Positions 55,839 to 64,000 of a DNA stretch of 64,000 nucleotides are shown one piece after another. The notes below the pieces were generated by a model. That model made no database searches and had not been told where the DNA came from. It saw only the letters and a program-made list of their open reading frames with translations. This DNA is from Bimastos eiseni (taxonomy: Eukaryota > Annelida > Clitellata > Crassiclitellata > Lumbricidae). Both the position numbers and the translations under genes were made by a program. How positions within the stretch are numbered: the stretch's first letter is position 1; every line of letters begins with the position of its first letter. The stretch lies in contig OY365822.1 in assembly GCA_959347315.1 (NCBI GenBank), positions 9,266,149 to 9,330,148 of the forward strand, given 5' to 3'.

Positions 55839-57103
55839 ACGTTGATGCGGAGCATCTTCGAGAAAACCGGGGACCTATCATTCGTGACACAGAAACATCT
55901 CCAACCCAGATCCAATTAGAAGGTAAGGTACCGATTCTTGATTATCGGCCAGAATACCGGTTATGGGACGTCCAACTCCGTCCACAAACCCAAGAACCTC
56001 AGCTACCACGCACGTACGCCAACGAACCGCGATATTCTCCAGCGATCTGCACTGGCGACAGCCTGTTTAATGGTGCCAGGTATCTTTACCGGTGCACTGG
56101 CAATCAGTCTATTCCTCATCAAGTTATCAACCTTAACAGGCCCTCTGTCTTGAATCTGAGTTCCACCTGACCAAACTGGCAAAGGAACGTAGGAAAGAAA
56201 AGTCACCAACAATCTCCCGATCTTGCTCATACATCACTTGTCACGGACCTCGCAGCACAAAAGCCAGCACTGCCTTGCAGCAATAATTTTTTTTTTTTTT
56301 TTTTTTACAAATTATATTAAATACATAAATCATCGTTAACATAAGACTTCTTGAATAAAATGAAGTAACTATTTATAGGACATGCAGTTATATGTAGGCG
56401 TTGTTAGACGCAACCGTCCACATAAACATTGAATCATTAACTATCATGTCAATCAGCGCTTGCTTTGCATCGTAGCCAATTCTAAGATTCTATAGGTACC
56501 GTTCAATCATCGACTACTCACTAACGAATTTCTGTTCGGAAGTAAAGTTAGAATTTCAAATCATGTGATCGTCTCACATGCGCAATAGCCGCAAAGATTG
56601 CGGTTATACTTTATTACTCGTGCAGTACGGCACAAACGGTACAGCACACTATACCGATTCCAATAACCCAAAAGAACCTTCGCGGTCCTGTGAAAACAAA
56701 ATCGATCCGCCAGTCTTCTTAAAAATAAATGAGCGTCACTGAACGGTACCTGTTTCGCTGTTACGCAAATTATGTCGTATGCGTAACAAGGTCATCTGAC
56801 CATATTCGTCGGAAAGTTACTGAGCTTTAGCTAAGTATTTACTTACTAATAGACAATGTAACTAAAATGCTTTTATCAAGACGAAACTAAAACAACGATC
56901 TTTAGTAACAGTCGATAAAATAGGCAAGTTTGCGGTCAAGAGCACCGCAATTGTTAGACGTTTCGGTACTAGACATATATTTAATTCAACGAAAAATTGT
57001 CATCAAAAGAAACTCAAAATATGTTCTCAACATCTTCCAAGAAACCTGCGCAATTAAGCGGCGACCTGTCCTCAAAGCATTCATTAAACGAAAAACTTCT
57101 TGT
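55839..57103 (-). other. Non-coding 3' tail of internal region, copy 2
   Basis: This is the same segment as in copy 1, including a 20-T run of the same length at 56287-56306 and the same weak 75-codon frame (56003-56230). Confidence 0.7.
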
Positions 57104-60100
57104 TCAAGAATAATCGTCCAGCCAACGAGGAGGTCGAATCGATCGTCGACGTGGTCTTTTGTCGCCGTTCTCTTCAAGACTAGTGGACTCCGCTGGGGCC
57201 TCCGGAAATTCCTCCAAGTCATTCACTGTATGCGGTTCTGGAGACTGTACTTGTAAATTGTCAGTCTCCTCCGTACGTTCCCTCTCATCCTCCAACAACC
57301 AGTTGTGTGGAGTATTACCGTAATAGCACTTGAGCTTATCCACGTGCACAACCATAGGCGTGGATCTCGAACTCTTCTGAATCCGATACAAAATTGGACT
57401 AAGTACTTGAATAATCAAGAACGGGCCGGTATAAAACCGAGCCCACTTAGTCTTCCTTCCACTCCTCATTCGAGGGTAGTAATAATAGACCCAGTCACCG
57501 CGAGCGAACTTGTTAGGTCTCACTCTCAAGTCGTACGCTTTCTTTCTGCGTTCCGCAGTCCTCTTTAATTGGTCTCGTACCAGACGGTAAGCTCTTTCCA
57601 TTTTCTCTTTCTGTTCCTCCACATAATCTTCTAAGTCGTGGTAAGATGGTCGCTCAAGATCATTAACTTGAGCGAGAATCAAGTCTAGCGGCGCATGATT
57701 CTCTCTTCCCAGAAACAGAAAATTAGGAGTTCGTTGGGTAGACTCATGTTCTGTTGACCGGTATGACGCCATCACATACGGAACATGGACATCCCAGTCT
57801 TTCTGTCGTTCCGAAACTACCTTTCCAAGCAACATATTAAGCGTCCTATGAAATCGCTCAATCATTCCGTTTGCCGAAGGTCGATAAGGCGTTGTTCGTA
57901 TTTTATCAACCTCCATAAATTTACATAACTGCTTGAACAAATTCGATTCGAAACATGGTCCCTGGTCAGTCAATATCTGACGTGGCATACCAAATCTGGA
58001 AAACACATGTACCATCAAGGCTTCTGCAACAGTAACAGCCTCTTGGTTTCTAATCGGCAGGGCTTCAGCCCATCGGGAGAAGTAGTCTATTGCCGTCAGT
58101 ATATATTTGTTGCCCTTACTTGAAACAGGATGCGGCCCTGTGATATCTATCCCAAATCTCTCCATTGGTTCCCCGACCAATGGACTCTGTAAGTAACCTT
58201 GCCTTGGAGGTTTCTCTCGTCGATACCGAGCACAGCTGTCACAACGCTGGCAAAACCTCCGTACATCGTCCTTCCAGCCTGGCCAATACGCCCTGCGTTG
58301 CAACTGAGCTATACTCTTTCGAATTCCAAAGTGTCCTCTGGTAAAACTCGTGTGCGTTAAGCCGAGAAACTCCTTTCGCAGTGATGAAGGTACAACTAAC
58401 TGATGCCGCTCCGTTTCTCCAGTATTACTTTGGATCCAGATTCTGTATAACACGCCCTGACGGACTTCCAGCTGGTTCCAGTTGCTTACCAAAACTTTAA
58501 CCTCTTCACTGGTAGACATTAGCTCATGCTGTGCTGGATGATAATCTGACTCCTTCCAACTAAGTACCGGGCCAATATTACCATCTTTTTCTTGTTCTGT
58601 TCGAAGCATCTCTTTGGTCCAACCGACTTCCTGATCTGCGCTCTCAGTGGTCACCCCTGAGGGTCTTATCTCTTCTATCGGACGTACCCACCTTGCTTCT
58701 CCATCCGACTCTATCCTAACATCCACATTAGGTTGCTCCTCTTCAGTTGGAGGTCGTGACAGCGCATCCGCATTTCCATGCTTCGATCCGACTCTATGGT
58801 TTATTTCAAAATCAAACTCTTCTATTATCTCCAACCAACGCGCTTGTTGGCCTATAGGTTCTGGTGTCTTGCGTAGCCATTGAAGGGCAGAGTGGTCTGT
58901 CCTCAGAAGAAATTTTCTACCTAACAGATACTGACGAAACTCTTTCAAGAAATATATCACAGCCAACAGTTCTCTCCTGGTTACATTATAGTTGCGTTCC
59001 GCTGTCGACAACAGTCGACTCGCATAAGAGATCACTTTTTCTTGACCATCTTGTACCTGTGACAACACCGCTCCTATGGCATAACCAGAGGCATCCGTAT
59101 CTAAGATGTACTGTCCCTCATCCATCGGTAGCGCCAGTATTGGTGCAGACACAAGCCTTCTCTTCAGTTCATTAAAAGCCTCTTGACATTCATCAGTCCA
59201 CAGGAAAATAACATTTTTCCTAGTCAAGAAGTGAAGGGGTTGCGCGACGGTTGCAAAATCGTGTATAAAACGTCGGTAATAGGAACACAGGCCTATGAAC
59301 GATCGCACCTGTCTGAGATTCCTTGGAACTGTCCATCCATTCACTGCCACGATCTTGTTCGGGTCTGTCGCTACACCATCTTCGCTCAGTACATGTCCTA
59401 GGAATAGTACTCTTTGCTGCAATAGATGACATTTCGATGGTTTGAGCTTGAGATTGTACTCTTGGATCCTCTTAAACACCATCTCTAGCCGCTGCAAATG
59501 CGTATCAACGTCTCTAGAGAACACGATTATGTCATCTAAATAGACAAGACATATGTCGTAGTTGAGTCCAGTCAGGACTAAGTTCATTAGCCGACAAAAC
59601 GATGCCGGGCTATTGCACAACCCAAATGGTAAAACCTTGAATTGGAAACTCCCCCTTCTTGTAACGAAAGCGGTCTTATGCTTGTCTCTAGGGTGTAAAG
59701 CCATCTGATGATAACCCGATCTCAAATCAAATGTACTGTACCATCTCGAACCACCCAGTGTGTCTAGACTCTCGCGGATAAGAGGCAATGGATGAGCATC
59801 TTTCCGCGTCTTCAGATTCAGCTGCCTGTAATCAATACAGAAACGCATGCTTCCATCCTTCTTCCTCACCATTACGACATTGGATGCCCATTCGGATATT
59901 GATGGTTCCACTATTCCCTGTTCCAACATATCTCTTACTTGACTGTCAATTTCAGGTAACATTGACAATGGCTGTCGTCTTAGTGGTTGGCGAACTGGCC
60001 TTTCTTGCTGTGTATGAATCTCGTGTTGGATAACCGCCGTAAACCCGTGATCATTTTCACTAAGCGAAAACGTCCTACTGTACATAAGCACGAGTTCCCT

Positions 60101-63100
60101 CAGTCGTCCTCTCTCGGCATCGGAGATATCTGCTGGCACTTCATCCCATAATCGTCTTAGTGTCTCTTCGGCTTCAGGTTCGACAATCTGCTCCGTTATA
60201 GCTGTCGCTTTTCGAATCATCGAGGATGACAGGTCATCGGAACTTTGCTGGGTTACCGTGTGACCGACCAAGTCTACCCTTTCGAGCAAGCATTCCGTTC
60301 TTCTTTTGACAACAGAGTCGCTATCTCCGACATTTAGCATTCTAATCCACACTTTGGGTTCCCTTCCCGTTATTAAGGAACGTCCAATTATCAGGTCTTG
60401 CGATAATTCAGTGGGTATAGTCGTCCAATTATCGTTATCCTCTTGAAAATGCGGGTATACCACCGATGCTGGGACATCGACTTCACTTCTTGGAGGAATT
60501 AATGTATCTTCCTGAACGACAACTCTCCGACACATGGATTCAGTTACAGCTTCTTTTAAAGGGATTCTCTCGCTTCCTAAACAAACACTGCGATTTGCGA
60601 AATCCCACTGGGCCTGATTGCTTTCTAACCACGACAGCCCCAAGATCACTTCCGTCACTTGGTCTGTCACTAGGCATGGCAACGGATACAGTTGTTTTCC
60701 GATACGAATCTCCAGCTTGGTTTCACCGTCCACTTTAATCTCGCTTCCATTTGCGGCTAACAGTCTTTGCTCTGAGGGTATTATCTCAGTGTTTAGCACA
60801 AGACGCCGTGGCACAAGCGACATCTCACTTCCCGAGTCTAGTAAACAGTGCAATCGTTTGCCATCTATTCTGGCCACAACGTAAGCCATCCTGCTACCTT
60901 TGACCAATCGACTTTGCGCTTGTTCTTGGATGGGCTCGACTTTAGTTATTTCCTCGACTCGGTTCTCTCCGCTCATCTCCGAAATTCGTTGAGGGCAAAA
61001 ACGTTTTATATGCCCTTTTTGTTTACACTGGAAACATTCAATATCAGGGTTCCTCCACCGTCCTGGCGGAAAAACTCTTCGCTGTGTTACAAAGGGCTCG
61101 GTTTTTCTTGTATCTTCGACGGGTCTGTCTGAATTGCCCGTTTTTCCGTAGGGTTTACTCGCTGCAGGACCGGAATCCTGCGTTGCTGCAAATCGCCCGA
61201 ATTCTTTTGACAAATTTTTAATCTCCCGTTGGAGCTCTTCTAAACGCAACGTCTGTTGCTCATCGTCGACCGGTGATTTTCGATCTTCCCTTGTCGCTTT
61301 CACTCTGCCGTGTTTTCGGTCCACCTCGTTTCCCTGTGACGATGATCGCCCATAAGCATCTAACCGAACTGCATGTTTGAACGCAGCCTCAAGGTTAGCA
61401 GGTTCTCTTTCCCGCACCTTCTGCGCCAAATCTTGATTTGTCAGTGCATCAATGAATGCATCGCACGCAACCGTTTCGACAATGTCGCTCGACGGCCCAG
61501 GATACGCCAAAGCCATCAATCGCCTGATTTCTTGCACGACATTGCTCAGACTTTCTCCATGAGCTTGCCTGTACGTGCGAAGTTTAATTCGGTAAAGGCT
61601 TGTCTGGTCTTCAGAACCGTACCTGGCCTTGAGCCTTTCAACAAGTTCTTGCCAAGTTAAGTTTTTCTGTGCACCCATGTCCCACAATAGCTGAGACGCA
61701 GCCCCTGTTAAGGCACACATTAACTGGTCGGCTTTCTCCTGGTCACTCCACCTATTACACCGTGCACAGACATAGAATTTGGCCAAAAATGCAGCAATGG
61801 CAGTTTTTCCATCATATTTCTCAAGCTTAATACGTATTCCACGGTCTCCCGAGTTTTCACTTATTCTCTTAGTAACAGGCACTTTTCCTGCACTTTTCTT
61901 GGGATGATCCCGTCTTGGACGATCGATATCACTCATTGAGTCCTCTTCGTCTTCGGTACTCGTGACAATTTGACGTGGAGCGATTTTTCTTCTCCATTTA
62001 ATGGTGGATCTCTTCCTAGGACGTCCCATAGAATCCTTCGTAGCTTTCTCATTGTCACTCAGCGAATCGCTTTCCTCTGCGAAGCTCCTGACAAGGCGAG
62101 GCGGACTTCTATGACGCTGGTCCCCAACCACAGAGCAGCCTACATCTGGCTGTATTCGTTGATCTGTCTGGGAACTTGCGCCCGCTAGCGTCGTCCTTCC
62201 GTCGTGTTCCCGCACCTCACCTTTCCTTGACTTCTGGAATCTATCTGGCTCTTCGTGCATACTGGTGACATCCCATCGGATCTTTCCAGGAACCACCGCA
62301 GACCTATCATTAAAACGGCCGTTATCTGTAATGATCAGCTTTGGCCGAGTTATTGCCCACGGTCGATCAACGTTCCTGCCGTCACCAGTCTCGCCTTTAC
62401 AATCATGTTTCCGGTCAATAGAGCACCGTTCTACAGTCGTCTGCAACGCCAATAGACCTTTGTTGTCCGAAATTGTTTTCCTGTCTCGGTGAGGATCTTC
62501 GGCTATTTGGTGACTGTCATTCTCATCGAGCCTTCCAAATCTTATCCGACGTCTATCATTACTCCGATCACCGTCACGTAGCTTGTAATCACGTGTATCA
62601 ACGGGACCATACGTACCCCTTTCAGCATTCTGGTACGCCTCGCGTCTTTCACTTCTGTGATGAGGTATCGTTCCATAACTTTTTCCAATCCAAGGTTCGT
62701 CTCGACCATTGTTTCCTTCCTCTGGACCGGAAGACTCCTCGGATTCAGATTGCCTCACCCTAACCTCGTCTCTCTCAAGCTGATATCGACTCGGCGGGTT
62801 TCTAGATGTCCTGAAAGGTGATGCCTTGTCATCCGTATCAGGGAAACCTCGATTCCGCAACTGTCTAGCACTATCCGTTTGCATGAGTTTATCGTGATTT
62901 TCCGAAAAACATCGGGTCCGTGAGTTCACCGTACTTTCACCCTGTATTAATCTTCTTCCAGATTCTCGTTTCTCTGGGATTTCCCTTTTTATCCTATGCA
63001 CTGAAACTCCAATATCTTCCGCACAATCGCGAATCTGTGATCGTACCGCAGTTTCAGAATGCGATATTATCTCACGTGCTTCTGAGATACTTTGACCCCG

Positions 63101-64000
63101 CGCTGACTCTTCAACCTGCAGCTTTCTTGCGCCTTTATCACGGTAACCTTGTTCCCGTGGGACCTTCGTAGTCTCGACCTGGTACGGCTCTGTAGGTCGA
63201 ACAGCAGGTTCCGACAATTCTTCAAGCCTCTTACTCATTGCTGCTACTGTCTGTCTTAGGAAAAGCACCTCTTCTTTCCAATCTACTCCATCGTTGTCGT
63301 GTGAAGTACAAGATATCCGGACCTCGTCCTGCGCCCTAGACATTACATCAGCTACGCCCAAACGTCTAGCTTCCGAATAATGGCTAACACCATGGGCTCG
63401 ACCCGAGTCAGCGTTTCCCACCAGGTATTCCACCGTTTCTTCGTGCCTAACTCTTGGTAGTTTGCCTGTTTCGAACACACCGGACAATCGTCCTACCACC
63501 GCCGCACTCAACGGATAACTCTGGATATCCTCCAAGACTCTGGGCCTTTCATCACCGGACATCTCTGCATCTTTTGGAACAGTTCTCACCCAATCTTCAA
63601 TTCCAGCGAGATAGATCGCACCTCTTCCGTGTCCATTGCGAGCTTCAGCCTCCGTTTCAACTGTCCTTACCGCACCATATGCTGCAAATTCACACGGTGA
63701 CTCTCGCTCAATCAGTTGTGTCTTAGAGCGCGCACCTCCATGGGCTAAGCCTCTGTGCTCATAGTTAGGAAGGTCTCCTGACTCGTCATCTGCATCATCT
63801 GGCCCAACCTCTGATCTGTGGAAAGAAAACCTTGAAACCCCACTTCTGGTACCAATTTGTGGCGTACACCGTTCTGACGCTACCAGGTCGCGCAACGGTG
63901 TCGGCTCCAGCTCTCTTCTGTGTCTGGAGCCACTCGAGTCACTTCTAAGTCGATTTTTAGCATAGCCTGACCGTTCTCCATCTCTGCCTATCGTAGCAGT
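57104..64000 (-). CDS. Gag-Pol polyprotein, Ty3/gypsy, copy 2 (5' end outside window)
   Basis: This is the same frame as in copy 1, shifted by 10,406 bp and open from the stop at 57104-57106 to the window edge. Position 64000 corresponds to codon 161 of the copy-1 protein, so codons 161-2458 are present; the expected ATG would lie at 64480. All the Gag, protease, reverse transcriptase, RNase H and integrase motifs described for copy 1 recur. Both copies are therefore intact in the part that can be seen. They either duplicated very recently, were homogenised, or represent one locus assembled twice. Confidence 0.9.
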   Translation of the reverse strand, partial: TATIGRDGERSGYAKNRLRSDSSGSRHRRELEPTPLRDLVASERCTPQIGTRSGVSRFSFHRSEVGPDDADDESGDLPNYEHRGLAHGGARSKTQLIERESPCEFAAYGAVRTVETEAEARNGHGRGAIYLAGIEDWVRTVPKDAEMSGDERPRVLEDIQSYPLSAAVVGRLSGVFETGKLPRVRHEETVEYLVGNADSGRAHGVSHYSEARRLGVADVMSRAQDEVRISCTSHDNDGVDWKEEVLFLRQTVAAMSKRLEELSEPAVRPTEPYQVETTKVPREQGYRDKGARKLQVEESARGQSISEAREIISHSETAVRSQIRDCAEDIGVSVHRIKREIPEKRESGRRLIQGESTVNSRTRCFSENHDKLMQTDSARQLRNRGFPDTDDKASPFRTSRNPPSRYQLERDEVRVRQSESEESSGPEEGNNGRDEPWIGKSYGTIPHHRSERREAYQNAERGTYGPVDTRDYKLRDGDRSNDRRRIRFGRLDENDSHQIAEDPHRDRKTISDNKGLLALQTTVERCSIDRKHDCKGETGDGRNVDRPWAITRPKLIITDNGRFNDRSAVVPGKIRWDVTSMHEEPDRFQKSRKGEVREHDGRTTLAGASSQTDQRIQPDVGCSVVGDQRHRSPPRLVRSFAEESDSLSDNEKATKDSMGRPRKRSTIKWRRKIAPRQIVTSTEDEEDSMSDIDRPRRDHPKKSAGKVPVTKRISENSGDRGIRIKLEKYDGKTAIAAFLAKFYVCARCNRWSDQEKADQLMCALTGAASQLLWDMGAQKNLTWQELVERLKARYGSEDQTSLYRIKLRTYRQAHGESLSNVVQEIRRLMALAYPGPSSDIVETVACDAFIDALTNQDLAQKVREREPANLEAAFKHAVRLDAYGRSSSQGNEVDRKHGRVKATREDRKSPVDDEQQTLRLEELQREIKNLSKEFGRFAATQDSGPAASKPYGKTGNSDRPVEDTRKTEPFVTQRRVFPPGRWRNPDIECFQCKQKGHIKRFCPQRISEMSGENRVEEITKVEPIQEQAQSRLVKGSRMAYVVARIDGKRLHCLLDSGSEMSLVPRRLVLNTEIIPSEQRLLAANGSEIKVDGETKLEIRIGKQLYPLPCLVTDQVTEVILGLSWLESNQAQWDFANRSVCLGSERIPLKEAVTESMCRRVVVQEDTLIPPRSEVDVPASVVYPHFQEDNDNWTTIPTELSQDLIIGRSLITGREPKVWIRMLNVGDSDSVVKRRTECLLERVDLVGHTVTQQSSDDLSSSMIRKATAITEQIVEPEAEETLRRLWDEVPADISDAERGRLRELVLMYSRTFSLSENDHGFTAVIQHEIHTQQERPVRQPLRRQPLSMLPEIDSQVRDMLEQGIVEPSISEWASNVVMVRKKDGSMRFCIDYRQLNLKTRKDAHPLPLIRESLDTLGGSRWYSTFDLRSGYHQMALHPRDKHKTAFVTRRGSFQFKVLPFGLCNSPASFCRLMNLVLTGLNYDICLVYLDDIIVFSRDVDTHLQRLEMVFKRIQEYNLKLKPSKCHLLQQRVLFLGHVLSEDGVATDPNKIVAVNGWTVPRNLRQVRSFIGLCSYYRRFIHDFATVAQPLHFLTRKNVIFLWTDECQEAFNELKRRLVSAPILALPMDEGQYILDTDASGYAIGAVLSQVQDGQEKVISYASRLLSTAERNYNVTRRELLAVIYFLKEFRQYLLGRKFLLRTDHSALQWLRKTPEPIGQQARWLEIIEEFDFEINHRVGSKHGNADALSRPPTEEEQPNVDVRIESDGEARWVRPIEEIRPSGVTTESADQEVGWTKEMLRTEQEKDGNIGPVLSWKESDYHPAQHELMSTSEEVKVLVSNWNQLEVRQGVLYRIWIQSNTGETERHQLVVPSSLRKEFLGLTHTSFTRGHFGIRKSIAQLQRRAYWPGWKDDVRRFCQRCDSCARYRREKPPRQGYLQSPLVGEPMERFGIDITGPHPVSSKGNKYILTAIDYFSRWAEALPIRNQEAVTVAEALMVHVFSRFGMPRQILTDQGPCFESNLFKQLCKFMEVDKIRTTPYRPSANGMIERFHRTLNMLLGKVVSERQKDWDVHVPYVMASYRSTEHESTQRTPNFLFLGRENHAPLDLILAQVNDLERPSYHDLEDYVEEQKEKMERAYRLVRDQLKRTAERRKKAYDLRVRPNKFARGDWVYYYYPRMRSGRKTKWARFYTGPFLIIQVLSPILYRIQKSSRSTPMVVHVDKLKCYYGNTPHNWLLEDERERTEETDNLQVQSPEPHTVNDLEEFPEAPAESTSLEENGDKRPRRRSIRPPRWLDDYS
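63838..63854 (-). other. Primer-binding site, copy 2 (tRNA-Leu UAA type)
   Basis: This is identical to the copy-1 site and lies three bases left of LTR C. Confidence 0.8.
63858..64000 (-). repeat. LTR C (partial, 5' LTR of copy 2)
   Basis: The first 143 bp of a third LTR begin with TGTGGCGTACACC directly after the primer-binding site and match LTRs A and B as far as the window goes. Whether a third internal region follows cannot be seen. Confidence 0.9.

Larger units (their letters stand above)
53452..64000 (-). mobile_element. Ty3/gypsy LTR retrotransposon, copy 2 (truncated by window end)
   Basis: A second copy lies head-to-tail with the first, offset by exactly 10,406 bp at every landmark I compared: the coding frame end (46698 and 57104), primer-binding sites (53432 and 63838), LTR starts (43046, 53452 and 63858) and the T20 run (45881 and 56287). 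Residues 196-2458 of the polyprotein are the same as in copy 1, and no nucleotide difference was noticed in the segments compared. Its 3' LTR is 53452-55825, its internal region 55826-63857, and its 5' LTR starts at 63858 and leaves the window. Such a shared-LTR tandem can arise by unequal recombination between LTRs, integration of a multimer, or an assembly duplication. Confidence 0.92.

Overview
The window is nuclear DNA of an animal, probably a marine invertebrate. Genes are split by spliceosomal introns with ordinary GT/AG borders and about 1-3 kb long. Microsatellites, tRNA-derived SINEs, LINE fragments and DNA-transposon relics are dense, and the palindrome TAGGCCTA recurs in the non-coding DNA. 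From general familiarity that last habit recalls echinoderms, hemichordates or amphioxus; this is an impression, not a demonstrated identification.

Host genes. Between 19575 and 34334 (minus strand) I could assemble thirteen coding exons with matching splice phases into a complete 522-residue alpha subunit of collagen prolyl 4-hydroxylase, with the Fe(II) ligands H412, D414 and H487 and the 2-oxoglutarate lysine K497. At 8666-8987 (minus) lies one exon of a claudin/stargazin-superfamily membrane protein resembling a calcium-channel gamma subunit; its other exons were not found. At 39382-39433 and 42399-42535 (plus) are the signal-peptide exon and saposin-A-type exon of a prosaposin-like gene.

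Mobile DNA between genes. I see a piggyBac-like MITE with TTAA flanks (3634-4349), a broken piggyBac transposase in two opposed pieces (36810-37713), a hAT-like MITE with near-perfect 8-bp target duplications (26666-27080) that lies between outer inverted arms (26294-27564), LINE reverse-transcriptase remnants, at least four tRNA-headed SINE copies, and a five-copy family with a (CTA)n tail and a conserved stem-loop. Many simple-sequence tracts give long but spurious open frames.

The last third (43046 to the window end) is a tandem Ty3/gypsy LTR retrotransposon array on the minus strand, in the order LTR-internal-LTR-internal-LTR with an exact 10,406-bp period. The LTR is 2,374 bp, bounded by TGTGGCG/CGCCACA; the internal part is 8,032 bp, with a primer-binding site fitting tRNA-Leu(UAA) and a polypurine tract. 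One uninterrupted frame of 2,458 codons carries Gag, protease, reverse transcriptase, RNase H and integrase. Its first 208 codons lie inside the 5' LTR and it reads straight through the primer-binding site. The array sits downstream of prosaposin-like exon 2, apparently in its second intron and in antisense orientation. This array, and above all the LTR-borne coding extension, is the most unusual thing in the window.
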